64,000 nt of DNA from Mitsuaria sp. GD03876 (GCF_029840635.1 NZ_JAOCCU010000008.1:92532-156531); one strand, 5' to 3'; positions 35,972 to 46,011 are shown, numbered from the stretch's first letter. Notes: a model not told the origin generated them from the sequence alone. Numbers and translations: made by a program.

Positions 35972-36311
35972 GGCCGTGAGCTTGCGCCGGAGTCCGGCGG
36001 CAGGCGGGTTGCGGAGTTCCGCGATCGTTTCTTAACGTGACACCGACAACCCGGTGCACGTCTCCTTACAACTTGACGCCCTATTGCCGAACCGTCAAGC
36101 GGACGCCATACACCCGCCCGAAAACCAGATTCCAGGACCAAGTCGCGGCCCACGCCGACGACCATGCCGCAGCCCCGTGGGCAGCGAGTGCCTGTGGGGC
36201 CGGAATGGGGCTTGAGGGTCCTGGAGGGAGCCCTCATGCCCCGTGGAGAGCCCGCGCCTGGCATCCCGACGGCGCGCTCGTCGCAAGGGCGAACGGCGTT
36301 CCCATCCTCCC
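35972..36311. other. 340-bp intergenic region holding hairpin repeat copy B
   Basis: No gene is supported here. It contains the upstream region of the DUF6600 gene (start at 35971) and, at 36179-36262, the second copy of the 84-bp repeat. The remainder (36263-36311) is the 3' flank of the deformylase gene. Short open frames across the repeat have no homology or ribosome site. Confidence 0.75.
36179..36262 (+). repeat. 84-bp hairpin repeat, copy B (intergenic)
   Basis: Same element as 29537-29620, with 10 substitutions. Stem 36205-36218 pairs with 36231-36244 around a 12-nt loop. Relative to copy A one stem pair changes from G-C to A-T (36215 and 36234), a compensatory change that keeps the fold. 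The upstream small hairpin of copy A is missing; only ATGCCGC remains at 36163. Confidence 0.85.
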
Positions 36312-36848
36312 TCAATCGTCGGTATTCGGATCCAACCCCGGGAACAGGATTTCGGTGAACCCGAACCGGCTGAAGTCCTTGATCCGCATGGGATAGAGCG
36401 TCCCGACCAGGTGATCGCATTCGTGCTGGACCACGCGGGCATGGAAGCCTTCGGCTTCGCGGTCGATGGGTTGGCCGTGTTCGTCGACCCCGCGGTAGCG
36501 GATGCGGCTGAGCCGCGGCACAACGCCGCGCAGGCCGGGCACGGACAGGCAGCCTTCCCAGCCTTCCTCGGTCGCGTCGGACAGCGGTTCGATGGTCGGG
36601 TTGATGAGCACGGTCATCGGCACGGGCGGCGCGTCGGGGTAGCGTTCGTTGCGCTGGAAGCCGAACACGACCACCTGCAGGTCCACGCCGATCTGCGGCG
36701 CGGCGAGGCCGGCGCCGTTGGCGGCTTTCATCGTGTCGACCATGTCCTCGAGCAGCGCTTTCAGCTCGGGCGTGTCGAAGGCCTGGACGGGCTGGGCGTG
36801 GCGCAGCAGGCGGGGATCGCCCATCTTGAGGATCTCGCGGACGGCCAT
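36312..36848 (-). CDS. def: Peptide deformylase
   Basis: Removes the formyl group from nascent proteins. All three motifs are present in the 178-aa protein: [18 protein letters not shown] and QHECDHLVG, supplying the Cys and two His metal ligands and the catalytic Glu. ATG at 36848 follows AAGGAAG. It is divergent from the MBL hydrolase and separate from fmt, so it may be one of several def copies. Confidence 0.97.
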   Translation of the reverse strand: MAVREILKMGDPRLLRHAQPVQAFDTPELKALLEDMVDTMKAANGAGLAAPQIGVDLQVVVFGFQRNERYPDAPPVPMTVLINPTIEPLSDATEEGWEGCLSVPGLRGVVPRLSRIRYRGVDEHGQPIDREAEGFHARVVQHECDHLVGTLYPMRIKDFSRFGFTEILFPGLDPNTDD

Positions 36849-36998
36849 GGATGCTTCCTTCGGTGTGAGGGGCGGTGGGAATGCGGTGAAAAATGCGGTG
36901 GGGACGCGGCGTGGGGCGATGACCTGCCGGCGACGGCGTCGTCTTGCGGCATCGCGTAACCTGCGGGCCATTTTAAGAACGCCCTCCAGGAGACCGCC

Positions 36999-37991
36999 GT
37001 GAGCGCCACGACCGCCCTTCCCTCGTATCTGGAACCGCTCGGCCACGGCGTCTACGCCGTCGACACCGCCTTCCAGCGCGACCATTTCGATGCTGCCTAC
37101 CTGATCGTGGACGACGGCCGTGCCGCCTTCATCGACACCGGCACGCGCTTCGCGGTGCCGCGGCTGCTCGGCGCGCTGGAGGCGCTGGGCGTGTCGCGCG
37201 ACGCGGTGGACTGGGTGATCCCGACGCATGTGCATCTGGACCATGCGGGCGGCGTCGGCGCGCTGATGGCGGAGTTGCCCGCCGCGACGATGCTGGTGCA
37301 TCCGCGCGGGTTGCGGCACATGGTCGATCCACGGGTGCTGTGGGCCGGCGCGAGCGCGGTCTACGGGGACGAGGAAATGCGTCGTTCCTACGGCGAGGTG
37401 GTCGGCGTGCCGGAGTCGCGCGCCCAGGCCAGCGCGGACGAGCAGCGCATCGCGCTGGGCCGGCGCACGCTGCGGTTGATCGACACGCCGGGGCATGCGC
37501 GCCATCACCATTGCATCTGGGACGAGACCAGCGGCGGCTGGTTCACCGGCGACACCTTCGGGCTGTCGTATCGGGAGTTCGACGATCCGGAGCGCGGCGC
37601 CTGGATCGTGCCGACGAGCACGCCGGTGCAGTTCGAGCCGGAGCCGCTGCGCGCGTCGATCCGCCGGATGATGGCGACGCAGCCGTCGCGGATGTACGTC
37701 ACCCACTACAGCCGCATCGGCCGCAACGCCGCGGACGTCGAGCGCCTGGCGGCGCTGCTGCTGTCGCAGATCGACGAGATGGAGGCGATCGGGCTGCGGC
37801 TCAAGGACGCGCCGGACCGGCATGAGGCGCTCAAGCGCGAGCTGCTGGCGCTGTACCAGCGCCGCGTCGCGGAGCACCTCGGCGACAGGATGTCACCGAC
37901 GCGCGTGGCCGAGTTGCTGGCGCTGGATGTCGAACTCAACGCCCAGGGGCTGGGGGTGTGGCTGGATCGCCTGGGCAAGGCCGGAGGCTGA
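36999..37991 (+). CDS. Metallo-beta-lactamase-fold hydrolase
   Basis: MBL-fold enzyme (330 aa) with the complete [10 protein letters not shown] motif, [13 protein letters not shown] and TGDTFG, so a dinuclear metal site is likely. The last 90 residues form a helical C-terminal domain, as in glyoxalase-II-like relatives. GTG start at 36999 is set by AGGAG 6 nt upstream. The substrate is unknown. Confidence 0.88.
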   Translation: MSATTALPSYLEPLGHGVYAVDTAFQRDHFDAAYLIVDDGRAAFIDTGTRFAVPRLLGALEALGVSRDAVDWVIPTHVHLDHAGGVGALMAELPAATMLVHPRGLRHMVDPRVLWAGASAVYGDEEMRRSYGEVVGVPESRAQASADEQRIALGRRTLRLIDTPGHARHHHCIWDETSGGWFTGDTFGLSYREFDDPERGAWIVPTSTPVQFEPEPLRASIRRMMATQPSRMYVTHYSRIGRNAADVERLAALLLSQIDEMEAIGLRLKDAPDRHEALKRELLALYQRRVAEHLGDRMSPTRVAELLALDVELNAQGLGVWLDRLGKAGG

Positions 37992-38048
37992 TCGCAGACC
38001 CTCACCCCCCGCCCTCTCCCGCAGTGCGGGCGAGGGAGCCGCCACCGC

Positions 38049-39548
38049 TCAGGCGTCCAGGTTGAGCTCCTGGATCTTGCGCGTGATCGTGTTGCGCCCG
38101 ATGCCGAGCTTCTGCGCCGCCTCGATGCGCCTTCCGCGCGTGAGGTCCAGCGCCGTCAGGATCAGGCTGGCCTCGAAGCGCCGCGTCAGCACGTCCCAGA
38201 CATTGGGCTCTCCGGCGGCGAGCAGCCGTCTGGCCTCGCGCGCCATCTCCGCGACCCACGCGTCCGGCGACGGCGGGATCGCCACCGCGGGCAGCGGCAT
38301 CGGCGCCGCCGCGCTCGCCACGCCGGTCAGCCCGCTGGCCAGCGGCACCACGTCCGGCGACAGCGCCCCCGCCATCGCCACGCCCGCCGCGCCCGGCCCC
38401 GCCAGCAACTCCTGCGGCAGGTCCTTGGCCTCCACCACCAGGCTCGGCGCCATCACGCTGAGCCAGTGGCAGATGTTCTCCAGCTGCCGCACGTTGCCCG
38501 GGAAGTCGAACCCGACCAGCCGCTGCAGCGCCGCCTCCGACAGCCGCTTGGGCTCGACCCCCAGCTCGCTCGCGCTGCGCTGCAGGAAGTAGCGCGCCAG
38601 CAGCGGCACGTCCTCGCGGCGCTCGCGCAGCGGCGGCAGCCGCAGCCGGATCACGTTCAGGCGATGGAACAGGTCCTCGCGGAAGCGCCCTTCCTTGACC
38701 AGCGACTCCAGGTTCTGGTGGGTCGCCGCGACCACCCGCACATTCGCCTTCTGCGGGCTGTGCCCGCCGACGCGATAGAACTGCCCGTCCGACAGCACGC
38801 GCAGCAGCCGCGTCTGCAGGTCCAGCGGCATGTCGCCGATCTCGTCCAGGAACAGCGTGCCGCCCTCGGCCTGCTCGAAGCGGCCGCGCCGCGTCGCCTG
38901 CGCGCCGGTGAACGCGCCGCGCTCATGGCCGAAGAGTTCCGACTCCAGCAGGTCCTTCGGAATCGCCGCGGTGTTGATCGCGACGAAGGGCCCGTCCGCG
39001 CGCGGGCTGTGCTTGTGCAGCGCGCGCGCCACCAGCTCCTTGCCCGAGCCCGACTCGCCGGTGATCAGCACCGTCACATGGCTCTGGCTCAGCCGCCCGA
39101 TCGCGCGGAACACGTCCTGCATCGCCGGCGCCTGGCCCAGCATCTCGGGCATCTCGACCTTCTCGGCCTCGCCGACGGCCTCGCGCTCGCTCTCCTCCTG
39201 CGCGCGCCGGATCAGCTCCACCGCGCGCGGCAGGTCGAAGGGCTTGGGCAGGTACTCGAAGGCCCCGCCCTGGAACGCGCTCACCGCGCTGTCCAGGTCC
39301 GAGTAGGCCGTCATGATGATCACCGGCAGTCCCGGCAGCTGCTTCTTGATCGTGCTCAGCAGCTCCAGGCCCGAGCCGCCCGGCATGCGGATGTCCGACA
39401 CCAGCACCTGCGGCGTGTCGTCCGCCAGCGCCGCCAGCACCTCCCGTGTCTGGCTGAAGGTGCGCACCGGCAGGCCCTCGCGCGCCAGCGCCTTCTCGAG
39501 AACAAAACGGATCGAATGGTCGTCGTCAACAATCCAGATCGACTTCAT
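38049..39548 (-). CDS. ntrC: NtrC nitrogen-regulation response regulator
   Basis: Sigma-54 activator (499 aa) in three parts: receiver (1-120, phospho-Asp in LVSDIRMPG), AAA+ domain (about 140-380) with Walker A GESGSGKEL, the GAFTGA loop that contacts sigma-54 and the GGTLFLDEIGDMPL Walker B, and a Fis-type helix-turn-helix at the C-terminus (AAQKLGIGRNTITRKIQEL). It is downstream of ntrB by 42 bp and presumably drives glnA. Confidence 0.97.
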   Translation of the reverse strand: MKSIWIVDDDHSIRFVLEKALAREGLPVRTFSQTREVLAALADDTPQVLVSDIRMPGGSGLELLSTIKKQLPGLPVIIMTAYSDLDSAVSAFQGGAFEYLPKPFDLPRAVELIRRAQEESEREAVGEAEKVEMPEMLGQAPAMQDVFRAIGRLSQSHVTVLITGESGSGKELVARALHKHSPRADGPFVAINTAAIPKDLLESELFGHERGAFTGAQATRRGRFEQAEGGTLFLDEIGDMPLDLQTRLLRVLSDGQFYRVGGHSPQKANVRVVAATHQNLESLVKEGRFREDLFHRLNVIRLRLPPLRERREDVPLLARYFLQRSASELGVEPKRLSEAALQRLVGFDFPGNVRQLENICHWLSVMAPSLVVEAKDLPQELLAGPGAAGVAMAGALSPDVVPLASGLTGVASAAAPMPLPAVAIPPSPDAWVAEMAREARRLLAAGEPNVWDVLTRRFEASLILTALDLTRGRRIEAAQKLGIGRNTITRKIQELNLDA

Positions 39549-39590
39549 CTATGGCTCCCCTTTTCCCCGTTGTCGACTTGTGGCCGCGGC

Positions 39591-40706
39591 TCAGGGCAAA
39601 GGCAGGGTGATTCGGAAATCGGTCCGGCCCGGCTGGCTGTCGCAGTCGATCATCCCCTGGTGCTGTTGGGCGATCGTCTGCGCCAGCGTCAGCCCGAGAC
39701 CAGAGCCCCCATCCCGCCCCGACACCAGCGGGAAAAAGATGCGGTCCTTGATCTCCTCGGGCACGCCCGGGCCGTTGTCCTCGACATGCAATTCCAATGC
39801 CAAGCGCCAGCGCTGCTTACCGATGGTGACCTGCCGCGCGACGCGCGTGCGCAGCACGATGACCGCGTCGCCGGCGGCGATGCGCTCATGCAGCGCCTGC
39901 GCCGCGTTCTGGACGATGTTGAGCACCGCCTGGATCAGCTGCTCCCGGTCGCCGCGGAAGTCGGGCAGCGAGATGTCGTAGTCGCGCTGCAGCGCCAGGC
40001 CCCGGGGGTACTGCGCCATCACCAGCGAGCGCACCCGCTCGCAGATCTCGTGGATGTTGACGTCGGCCACCACCTGCGCGCGCCGGTGCGGCGCCAGCAG
40101 CCGGTCCACCAGCGATTGCAGCCGGTCGGCCTCGTGGATGATGACCTCGGTGTATTCCTCGAGCTCGCGCCACAGGTCCGTCGGCTGCAGTTCCAGCGCC
40201 AACAGCTGCGCCGCGCCGCGGATGCCGCCCAGCGGGTTCTTGATCTCGTGCGCGAGGTTGCGGGTGAGCTCCTTGGTCGCGTGGACCTGGTCGAGGTTGC
40301 GTTCCTCGCGGTCCTGGCGCGTCTGCTGCGCGTTCTCGATCAGCTCGATCACCAGCCGGCCGGGATCGTCGGTCTGGCTGACGATCACGTGCACCGGCAG
40401 CAGGTCGTCCTGCGTGCGCGGCCCGCGGCGGATGGTCGCGTCGAAGCGCGAGCTCGAGAACGCGTTGCGGCTCACGCCGTCCAGCGCCTCGACCAGCCGG
40501 CCGGTGTCGGGGAACCACTCGAGCAGGTTGGAGCCCTGCACGGCGCGCCGCGGCAGGTTGAACAGCGTCTCGACGGCGGTGTTGGCGAACTCGCAGGTGC
40601 CGTCCGGGCGGACCACCGCGACCAGCGTCGCCAGCAGGTCGAAGCACTGGTAGGCCGCGTCGGGCCGCGGCGCGGCGTCCGGGGAAGGTGAGGAAGAGGA
40701 GGTCAT
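39591..40706 (-). CDS. ntrB: NtrB nitrogen-regulation sensor kinase/phosphatase
   Basis: Cytosolic PAS-containing kinase (371 aa), partner of NtrC and controlled by PII proteins. PAS region at 20-110; H-box NLAHEIKNPLGGIRGAAQLL; N-box and VEDNGPGVP plus GGSGLGLTLAQ are complete. The start MTSSSSPSP (40706) is preferred; the open frame continues slightly upstream. It follows the DUF4124 gene by 57 bp. Confidence 0.96.
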   Translation of the reverse strand: MTSSSSPSPDAAPRPDAAYQCFDLLATLVAVVRPDGTCEFANTAVETLFNLPRRAVQGSNLLEWFPDTGRLVEALDGVSRNAFSSSRFDATIRRGPRTQDDLLPVHVIVSQTDDPGRLVIELIENAQQTRQDREERNLDQVHATKELTRNLAHEIKNPLGGIRGAAQLLALELQPTDLWRELEEYTEVIIHEADRLQSLVDRLLAPHRRAQVVADVNIHEICERVRSLVMAQYPRGLALQRDYDISLPDFRGDREQLIQAVLNIVQNAAQALHERIAAGDAVIVLRTRVARQVTIGKQRWRLALELHVEDNGPGVPEEIKDRIFFPLVSGRDGGSGLGLTLAQTIAQQHQGMIDCDSQPGRTDFRITLPLP

Positions 40707-40763
40707 CGGGTGTCGCCCGGGCCCGGCTCGACGCACGCGCCCCGGACCGGCGGCACCGGATCG

Positions 40764-41294
40764 TCAGGGCAGCTTGCCGAGCTCGCGCTTGAGGGCCTGG
40801 ATGTCGGCTTCCTGGCGGCTGACGGCGGCCTTGAGCTCGGCCGTGCGGTCCAGGTACTTCTGATAGTTGCGCTCGTCGCCGCGGCGATCGGGCTGGCCGT
40901 TGTTGTATTCCTGCTGGAGCTTGGCGAGCTTGCCTTCGGCCTCGCGCAGTTCCTGCTCGAGGATGCGCCGGCGATCGTCGTCGCGCACGCGCTGGTCCTT
41001 GGCGTCGACCTTGAGGTCAGCACTTTGCGACCCCACGACCGGGCCGGAGCCGCCGGCCGTCGGCGCGCGCGGCTTGATCGGCGCGATCACCGAGATCGGC
41101 GTGCCCTCGATGCTGCGGCAGCCCTTCTCGGCGGCTTCCTTGGCCGTCATCGCGTCGGTGTACAGCACCGGCGGTCCCGGGCAGCGGTACACCACGCCCT
41201 GCGCCGACACCTGGCCGGCGACCAGCGCCAACGCGCCCCATGCCGACCGGCTCACCCAACGTCCCACCCGTGTGATCTGCAGCGTCATCTGCAT
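40764..41294 (-). CDS. DUF4124 periplasmic coiled-coil protein
   Basis: Secreted 176-aa protein. Signal peptide ends near VSAQG (about residue 32), followed by the DUF4124 motif VVYRCPGPPVLYTDAMTAKEAAEKGC and a long charged helix from about 100 to 170 (ILEQELREAEGKLAKLQQEYN) likely to be a coiled coil. It sits between glnA and ntrB, a placement seen in Burkholderiales; its role in nitrogen control, if any, is unknown. Confidence 0.82.
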   Translation of the reverse strand: MQMTLQITRVGRWVSRSAWGALALVAGQVSAQGVVYRCPGPPVLYTDAMTAKEAAEKGCRSIEGTPISVIAPIKPRAPTAGGSGPVVGSQSADLKVDAKDQRVRDDDRRRILEQELREAEGKLAKLQQEYNNGQPDRRGDERNYQKYLDRTAELKAAVSRQEADIQALKRELGKLP

Positions 41295-41431
41295 TCCCTG
41301 CTTCTAACTGACCAGAGTCGTCGGGCATTGTGACGCAATCGGTCAGTCGCGTTCGCGACGACGCGCACACACGCTGTTGCCAGGTGTACCGCTGCGCAAC
41401 GTCCGACACGCCCAGCAAGGATCCGCCAACG

Positions 41432-41455
41432 AAAAGGGACGGCCATGGCCGTCCC
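41432..41455 (-). terminator. Intrinsic terminator of glnA
   Basis: GGGACGGCCATGGCCGTCCC (41436-41455) is a perfect 20-bp palindrome followed on the minus strand by TTTT (41435-41432). It begins 65 bp after the glnA stop and separates glnA from the DUF4124-ntrBC unit. Confidence 0.9.
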
Positions 41456-41519
41456 CCTGCGTGATGAGGAGGCGGTGCGCACCGTGCCCAAGCGGTCATG
41501 GCGCGCTCCGCGCTCGCGA

Positions 41520-42938
41520 TCACAGCGAGTAGTACATGTCGAACTCGACCGGGTGGGTGGTCATGCGGAAGCGCTGGACTTCCTGCATCTTCAGGTCGAT
41601 GTAGGCATCGATGTAGGCATCGGTGAACACGCCGCCCTTGGTCAGGAACGCGCGGTCCTTGTCCAGGTAGTCCAGCGCCTGGTCCAGGCTGTGGCAGACG
41701 GTCGGGATCTTCGCGTCTTCTTCCGGCGGCAGGTGGTACAGGTCCTTCGTGGCGGCTTCGCCCGGATGGATCTTGTTCTCGACGCCGTCCAGGCCGGCCA
41801 TCAGCAGCGCGGCGAAGGCCAGGTACGGGTTGGCCGAGGGATCCGGGAAACGCGCCTCGATGCGGCGGCCCTTCGGGTTCGCGACGTACGGGATGCGGAT
41901 CGAGGCCGAGCGGTTCTTGGCCGAGTAGGCCAGCTTCACCGGGGCTTCGAAGCCGGGCACCAGGCGCTTGTACGAGTTGGTGCCGGGGTTGGTGATCGCG
42001 TTGAGCGCGCGGGCGTGCTTGATGATGCCGCCGATGTAGTACAGCGCGAAGTCGCTCAGGCCGGCGTAGCCGTCACCGGCGAACAGGTTCTTGCCGTCCT
42101 TCCAGACCGACTGGTGCACGTGCATGCCCGAGCCGTTGTCGCCGACGATGGGCTTCGGCATGAACGTGGCGGTCTTGCCGTAGGCGTGCGCGACGTTCGT
42201 GATGATGTACTTCTGCAGCTGCAGCCAGTCGGCGCGCTCGACCAGCGAGCTGAACTTGGTGCCGATCTCCATCTGGCCGGCGTTGGCGACCTCGTGGTGG
42301 TGGACCTCGACGGGGATGCCCATCTGTTCCAGGATCAGGCACATCTCCGAGCGCATGTCCTGGCCGCTGTCGACCGGGGGCACCGGGAAGTAGCCGCCCT
42401 TGACCGTCGGACGGTAGCCGCTGTTGCCGTGCTCGTATTCCTTGCCGGTGTTCCAGGCGGCTTCTTCCGCCTCGATCTTCACGAAGCAGCCCGACATGTC
42501 GACGCCCCAGCGGATGCTGTCGAAGATGAAGAACTCGGGTTCCGGACCGAAGTAGGCGGTGTCGCCCAGGCCGGAGGACTTCAGGTAGGCCTCGGCGCGG
42601 CGCGCCAGCGAGCGCGGGTCGCGCTCATAGGCCTTGCCGTCGGTCGGGTCGATCACGTCGCACGACAGGATCAGCGTCGGCTCTTCGAAGAACGGGTCGA
42701 TGTTGGCCGTGTTCGGGTCCGGCATCAGCAGCATGTCGGAGGCTTCGATGCCCTTCCAGCCGGCGATCGAGGAACCGTCGAAGGCATGGCCCGACTGGAA
42801 CTTGTCTTCGTCGAACGCGGACACGGGCACGGACACGTGGTGCTCTTTGCCGCGGGTGTCGGTGAAGCGGAAGTCAACGAACTTGACTTCGTGCTCCTTC
42901 ACCATGTTCATCACGTCGGCGACGGTCTTGGTGGCCAT
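41520..42938 (-). CDS. glnA: Glutamine synthetase, type I
   Basis: Ammonium-assimilating dodecameric enzyme (472 aa). Motifs include [46 protein letters not shown] and the adenylylation site Tyr in DLYHLPPEE, so it is of the GlnE-regulated type. ATG at 42938 follows TAGGAG. Transcription probably starts from the sigma-54 element at 43007-43022. Confidence 0.98.
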   Translation of the reverse strand: MATKTVADVMNMVKEHEVKFVDFRFTDTRGKEHHVSVPVSAFDEDKFQSGHAFDGSSIAGWKGIEASDMLLMPDPNTANIDPFFEEPTLILSCDVIDPTDGKAYERDPRSLARRAEAYLKSSGLGDTAYFGPEPEFFIFDSIRWGVDMSGCFVKIEAEEAAWNTGKEYEHGNSGYRPTVKGGYFPVPPVDSGQDMRSEMCLILEQMGIPVEVHHHEVANAGQMEIGTKFSSLVERADWLQLQKYIITNVAHAYGKTATFMPKPIVGDNGSGMHVHQSVWKDGKNLFAGDGYAGLSDFALYYIGGIIKHARALNAITNPGTNSYKRLVPGFEAPVKLAYSAKNRSASIRIPYVANPKGRRIEARFPDPSANPYLAFAALLMAGLDGVENKIHPGEAATKDLYHLPPEEDAKIPTVCHSLDQALDYLDKDRAFLTKGGVFTDAYIDAYIDLKMQEVQRFRMTTHPVEFDMYYSL

Positions 42939-43006
42939 CAATCACTCCTAGGGGGCTGGATGAGAAAGAAAGAGTCGTCGGGCTTCGGCCCTGCGCGGAC
43001 GATTTA

Positions 43007-43022
43007 GCAGTTTGCATGCCAA
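43007..43022 (-). promoter_or_regulatory. Sigma-54 promoter of glnA
   Basis: On the minus strand TTGGCATGCAAACTGC matches TGGCACG-N4-TTGC, with GG and GC separated by exactly 10 nt (-24/-12 spacing). The predicted start is near 42995, about 57 nt before the ATG. Confidence 0.8.
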
Positions 43023-43179
43023 CGGATGGCATCCCCGTGACAGCCAGGCGCCAGACCGGTGCATGACGCGCCAAACCTCGATGCCCAGCGCGCCACGCGA
43101 GGGCGGCATCCGCGGTCCGGAGCGGACCGGCGTCAGACCAGTCGTCCCGTCGTCCGGGGGAGAGTCCCGAAGCGGTGCA

Positions 43180-43974
43180 TCATCGCACCAATTCGGTGCT
43201 GATGACGGCACCAAATTGGACAACGCCGGCGCGCAGCGCGTCGTAGGCGGCCGCCATCGACGCGGCCTCGCCCTTGACGCCCAGTTCGATGTGGCGTCCC
43301 CACTGCGGATGGTCGACGCTCGGGAGCGAGAACACCTTGATGCCGGGGAAGTCGGCCTCGATGCGCTCCATCAGCGGCGTCAGGCTGGCCTCCATCGCGC
43401 CCTGCAGGATCAGCGAGCGCTCCCGCGTGCCGACGTCGCGGTGCAGGTCCGCGTGCAGGTGGTCCAGCACCCACTCGATCATCGGATGCGCCATCACCGG
43501 GAAGCCGGGGACGAAGTACGCCGCGCCGACCGAGAAGCCGGGGATCTTGTTGTACGGATTCGGGATGATCGCCGCGCCCTGGGGGAACACGCCCATCTCG
43601 AGCCGGCGGCGGGTGTCGGGGTGGTCGCGCTCGGGCGTCGTGCCCTGCTCCGCGGCCATCTGCTGCACGCGCTGCCAGATCAGCTCGGCGGCCTCGGGGT
43701 GCAGCTCGAGCGGCCGGTCCAGCGCAGCGGCCGCGGCCTGGCGCGTGTGGTCGTCCGGCGTCGCGCCGATGCCGCCGCAGCTGAAGAACAGGTCGCCGCT
43801 GGCGAACGCGTCCCGGTACTCGCGGACCAGTTGCTCGCGGTCGTCGCCGAGGTACTTCGCCCAGGCCAGCGACAGGCCGCGCGCCGAGAGCAGCTCGATC
43901 ACCTTGGACAGGTGCTTGTCCTGGCGTTTCCCGGACAGGATCTCGTCGCCGATGATGAAGAGGCCGATGTTCAT
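43180..43974 (-). CDS. Molybdopterin-binding (MoaB/CinA-N-like) domain protein
   Basis: 264-aa protein with the MoCF-biosynthesis fold: LFIIGDEILSGKRQDKH at the start and LFFSCGGIGATPDDHTRQA (about 60-85), the GGxG-T-DD motif of MoaB/MoeA/CinA proteins. No C-terminal amidase domain of full CinA is present. It may be an NMN or ADP-ribose pyrophosphatase-type CinA relative. The NtrC site of glnA overlaps its end. Confidence 0.85.
   Translation of the reverse strand: MNIGLFIIGDEILSGKRQDKHLSKVIELLSARGLSLAWAKYLGDDREQLVREYRDAFASGDLFFSCGGIGATPDDHTRQAAAAALDRPLELHPEAAELIWQRVQQMAAEQGTTPERDHPDTRRRLEMGVFPQGAAIIPNPYNKIPGFSVGAAYFVPGFPVMAHPMIEWVLDHLHADLHRDVGTRERSLILQGAMEASLTPLMERIEADFPGIKVFSLPSVDHPQWGRHIELGVKGEAASMAAAYDALRAGVVQFGAVISTELVR
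43185..43199. promoter_or_regulatory. NtrC enhancer site
   Basis: GCACCAATTCGGTGC is a GCACC-N5-GGTGC palindrome as bound by NtrC, about 195 bp upstream of the predicted glnA start. A weaker half-matching site (GGCACCAAATTGGACA) follows at 43207. Both overlap the 3' end of the upstream gene, whose stop is at 43180. Confidence 0.75.
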
Positions 43975-44008
43975 GCGGGTGTCCTGCGCGGGCGTGGGAA
44001 CGGAAGGT

Positions 44009-44947
44009 TCAGAGCGGCGACGGCTTGTTCTCGATCGCCGGCGGGGCCGGGTCGGGATCGTCGGCCAGCGACGGCGGCTGGGTCGCGTAGTTCGCGGGCA
44101 GCGCGTCCATCACCGGATCGGGCGCGCGTTCGGCGACGGTGTCGGCGCGGCGCATGTCCTGCAGCGCGGCCAGCGCGTAATGCGCGAACCACAGCGAGCT
44201 GAAGGCGAAGACCAGCGTGTACAGCCACACCGAGACCAGGATCAGCACCGGCGCGAACGCGATCGTCAGCGCGCCCATGGCCCAGATCGCGGCCGGCGCG
44301 GCGCCCAGGTAGCCGGTGGCCAGGCCCAGCAGCAGCAGCGGCAGCCGGTGCTCGTTCAGCAGGCGGCGGCGCTCGGGACCGGAGGCGTGTTCGGCCAGCA
44401 CGTCGAAGGTGAAGACGCGATACCCCAGCCAACCCCAGATCAGCGGCGGCAGGATCAGCGCCAGCGGCGGGATCAGCCAGAACGGCAGCGACGCGACCAG
44501 CAGCACCACGCACAGCACCGTGTGGCCCAGCGACCAGCTCAGGCTGGCGACGAAGCCCGCGCCGCGCTTGCGCTCCAGGCCGGCGAAGCGCCGCTGCGCG
44601 ACCAGGTCCACCATGGACGGCGTCATCAGCAGCGCCACCAGCAGCAGGCTCAGCACGACCAGCGCCGGCACCGCCATCGCCAGCACGACGATCGGCGCCA
44701 GCACGGTGCGGAAGGACGCGGCGCCCAGGCTGTCCAGCCACTTCAGCAGCGCGTCGACCAGGCTCCAGGACTCCATCGTCGCGCGCACGCCGGCGACCGC
44801 GGCTTCCCAGAAGAAGTAGCCCAGCCCGAAGGCCAGCGCCGCCGACACCACCAGCGGCAACAGCGACAGGCCGATCACCCGCGGGTGCAGGCAGTACGCG
44901 GCGGCGCGCCAGAACGCGTCCGCGACGCGGCTCATCGGCTTGATCAT
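44009..44947 (-). CDS. EI24-domain (CysZ-like) inner-membrane protein
   Basis: Polytopic membrane protein (312 aa) with about six hydrophobic segments, for example LSLLPLVVSAALAFGLGYFF and VSLWLYTLVFAFSSL-like helices, of the EI24/CysZ family. CysZ proteins move sulfate; here no sulfur genes are near, so the substrate is open. The last 45 residues are polar and Pro-rich. The start overlaps the stop of the sterol desaturase gene by 1 bp. Confidence 0.8.
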   Translation of the reverse strand: MIKPMSRVADAFWRAAAYCLHPRVIGLSLLPLVVSAALAFGLGYFFWEAAVAGVRATMESWSLVDALLKWLDSLGAASFRTVLAPIVVLAMAVPALVVLSLLLVALLMTPSMVDLVAQRRFAGLERKRGAGFVASLSWSLGHTVLCVVLLVASLPFWLIPPLALILPPLIWGWLGYRVFTFDVLAEHASGPERRRLLNEHRLPLLLLGLATGYLGAAPAAIWAMGALTIAFAPVLILVSVWLYTLVFAFSSLWFAHYALAALQDMRRADTVAERAPDPVMDALPANYATQPPSLADDPDPAPPAIENKPSPL

Positions 44948-45966
44948 CAGTCGTCCCCTCCGGCCGGCGAGCGGCCGGGCATCGTCATCGTCGAGGGCGC
45001 GATCTTGTCACGCCCGAAGAGCCGCTTGAGCCCCAGCCATTGCTGCGCCCAGTAGCCCTCGCCGTAGTCGCGGCCGCCCTCCTCCGGGAGCTGGTCGCGC
45101 ACGCCGGTCGGGTCCCAGCGGTCCTCGAAGTTGGCGGTGCGGAACAGCACGTCCCACACCGGGAACAGCACCGCGAAGTTGTGGCCGCCCAGCGTGCCGC
45201 GGCCGAAGCCTTCGTGGCCGATGCCGATCGAGTGGTGCAGCCGGTGGAAGCGCGGGCTGACCAGCAGCCGCTCGCCGACGCGGCCGAAGCTCAGCCGCAG
45301 GTTGGCGTGCTGCAGGTTCTCCAGCAGCTGCGAGATCGCCACCAGCGCGACGAACTGCCCCGGCCCGACGCCGATCAGGATCGCCGTCAGCGCCACGGCG
45401 CTGTCGATGAGCGCGTCGTCCAGCAGGTGGTTGCGGCTGTCGCTCCACATCGTCATCTGGCGCTGGCTGTGATGCAGCGAGTGCAGCGCCCACCACCAGT
45501 GCCACGAGTGCTGCGCGCGGTGCAGCCAGTACTGCAGCAGGTCGAACGCGACCAGGTACAGCACGAAGCTGAGCCAGGCCTGGTCGGTGACGCCCGGCCA
45601 GATCGCGTCGAGCTGGAAGCTCGGCGCGCCGAGCATGCGCAGCTCGCCGACCAGGCTGTCGAACAGCGGATCCAGCGAGAAGAACATCGCCAGCCGGAAC
45701 AGGCCCAGCCGCTGGATCAGCGTGTAGACGATGTCGACGCGGATCGCGCGCCGGTCGGTCACCGCCTCGGCCGGCCGCCAGCGCTGCAGCGCGCCGATGA
45801 CCGCCAGCATCACGACGATCTGCGCCAGGCCGACCAGCAGCCAGCCGGTCGCGTCGAACGCGTCCTCGAGCAGGTTGCCGTAGCCCAGGCCGAACACGAT
45901 CGGCTGGATGACGCCTTCGAACAGCGCCTGCTGCGCCTGCCCGAACAGATCGGTGAACCAGTCCAT
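44947..45966 (-). CDS. Sterol desaturase/fatty acid hydroxylase family protein
   Basis: Membrane di-iron oxidase (339 aa). The histidine clusters HRAQH, HSLHHS and FHRLHHS that bind iron are all present between about residues 155 and 245, with several hydrophobic helices in the first 150 residues. Substrate is unknown: lipids or carotenoid-like compounds are possible. The ATG at 45966 is chosen over a GTG three bases upstream. It is coupled to the EI24 gene (TGATG). Confidence 0.9.
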   Translation of the reverse strand: MDWFTDLFGQAQQALFEGVIQPIVFGLGYGNLLEDAFDATGWLLVGLAQIVVMLAVIGALQRWRPAEAVTDRRAIRVDIVYTLIQRLGLFRLAMFFSLDPLFDSLVGELRMLGAPSFQLDAIWPGVTDQAWLSFVLYLVAFDLLQYWLHRAQHSWHWWWALHSLHHSQRQMTMWSDSRNHLLDDALIDSAVALTAILIGVGPGQFVALVAISQLLENLQHANLRLSFGRVGERLLVSPRFHRLHHSIGIGHEGFGRGTLGGHNFAVLFPVWDVLFRTANFEDRWDPTGVRDQLPEEGGRDYGEGYWAQQWLGLKRLFGRDKIAPSTMTMPGRSPAGGDD

Positions 45967-46011
45967 CACGCCGTCGGTCCTCTCGTCAGTCGATGCCGCA
46001 ACGAGGCGGCG

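Noticed and set aside
36095..36523. Short frames reading across repeat copy B
   Set aside because: No ribosome site, start or known domain; sequence is explained by the hairpin repeat.
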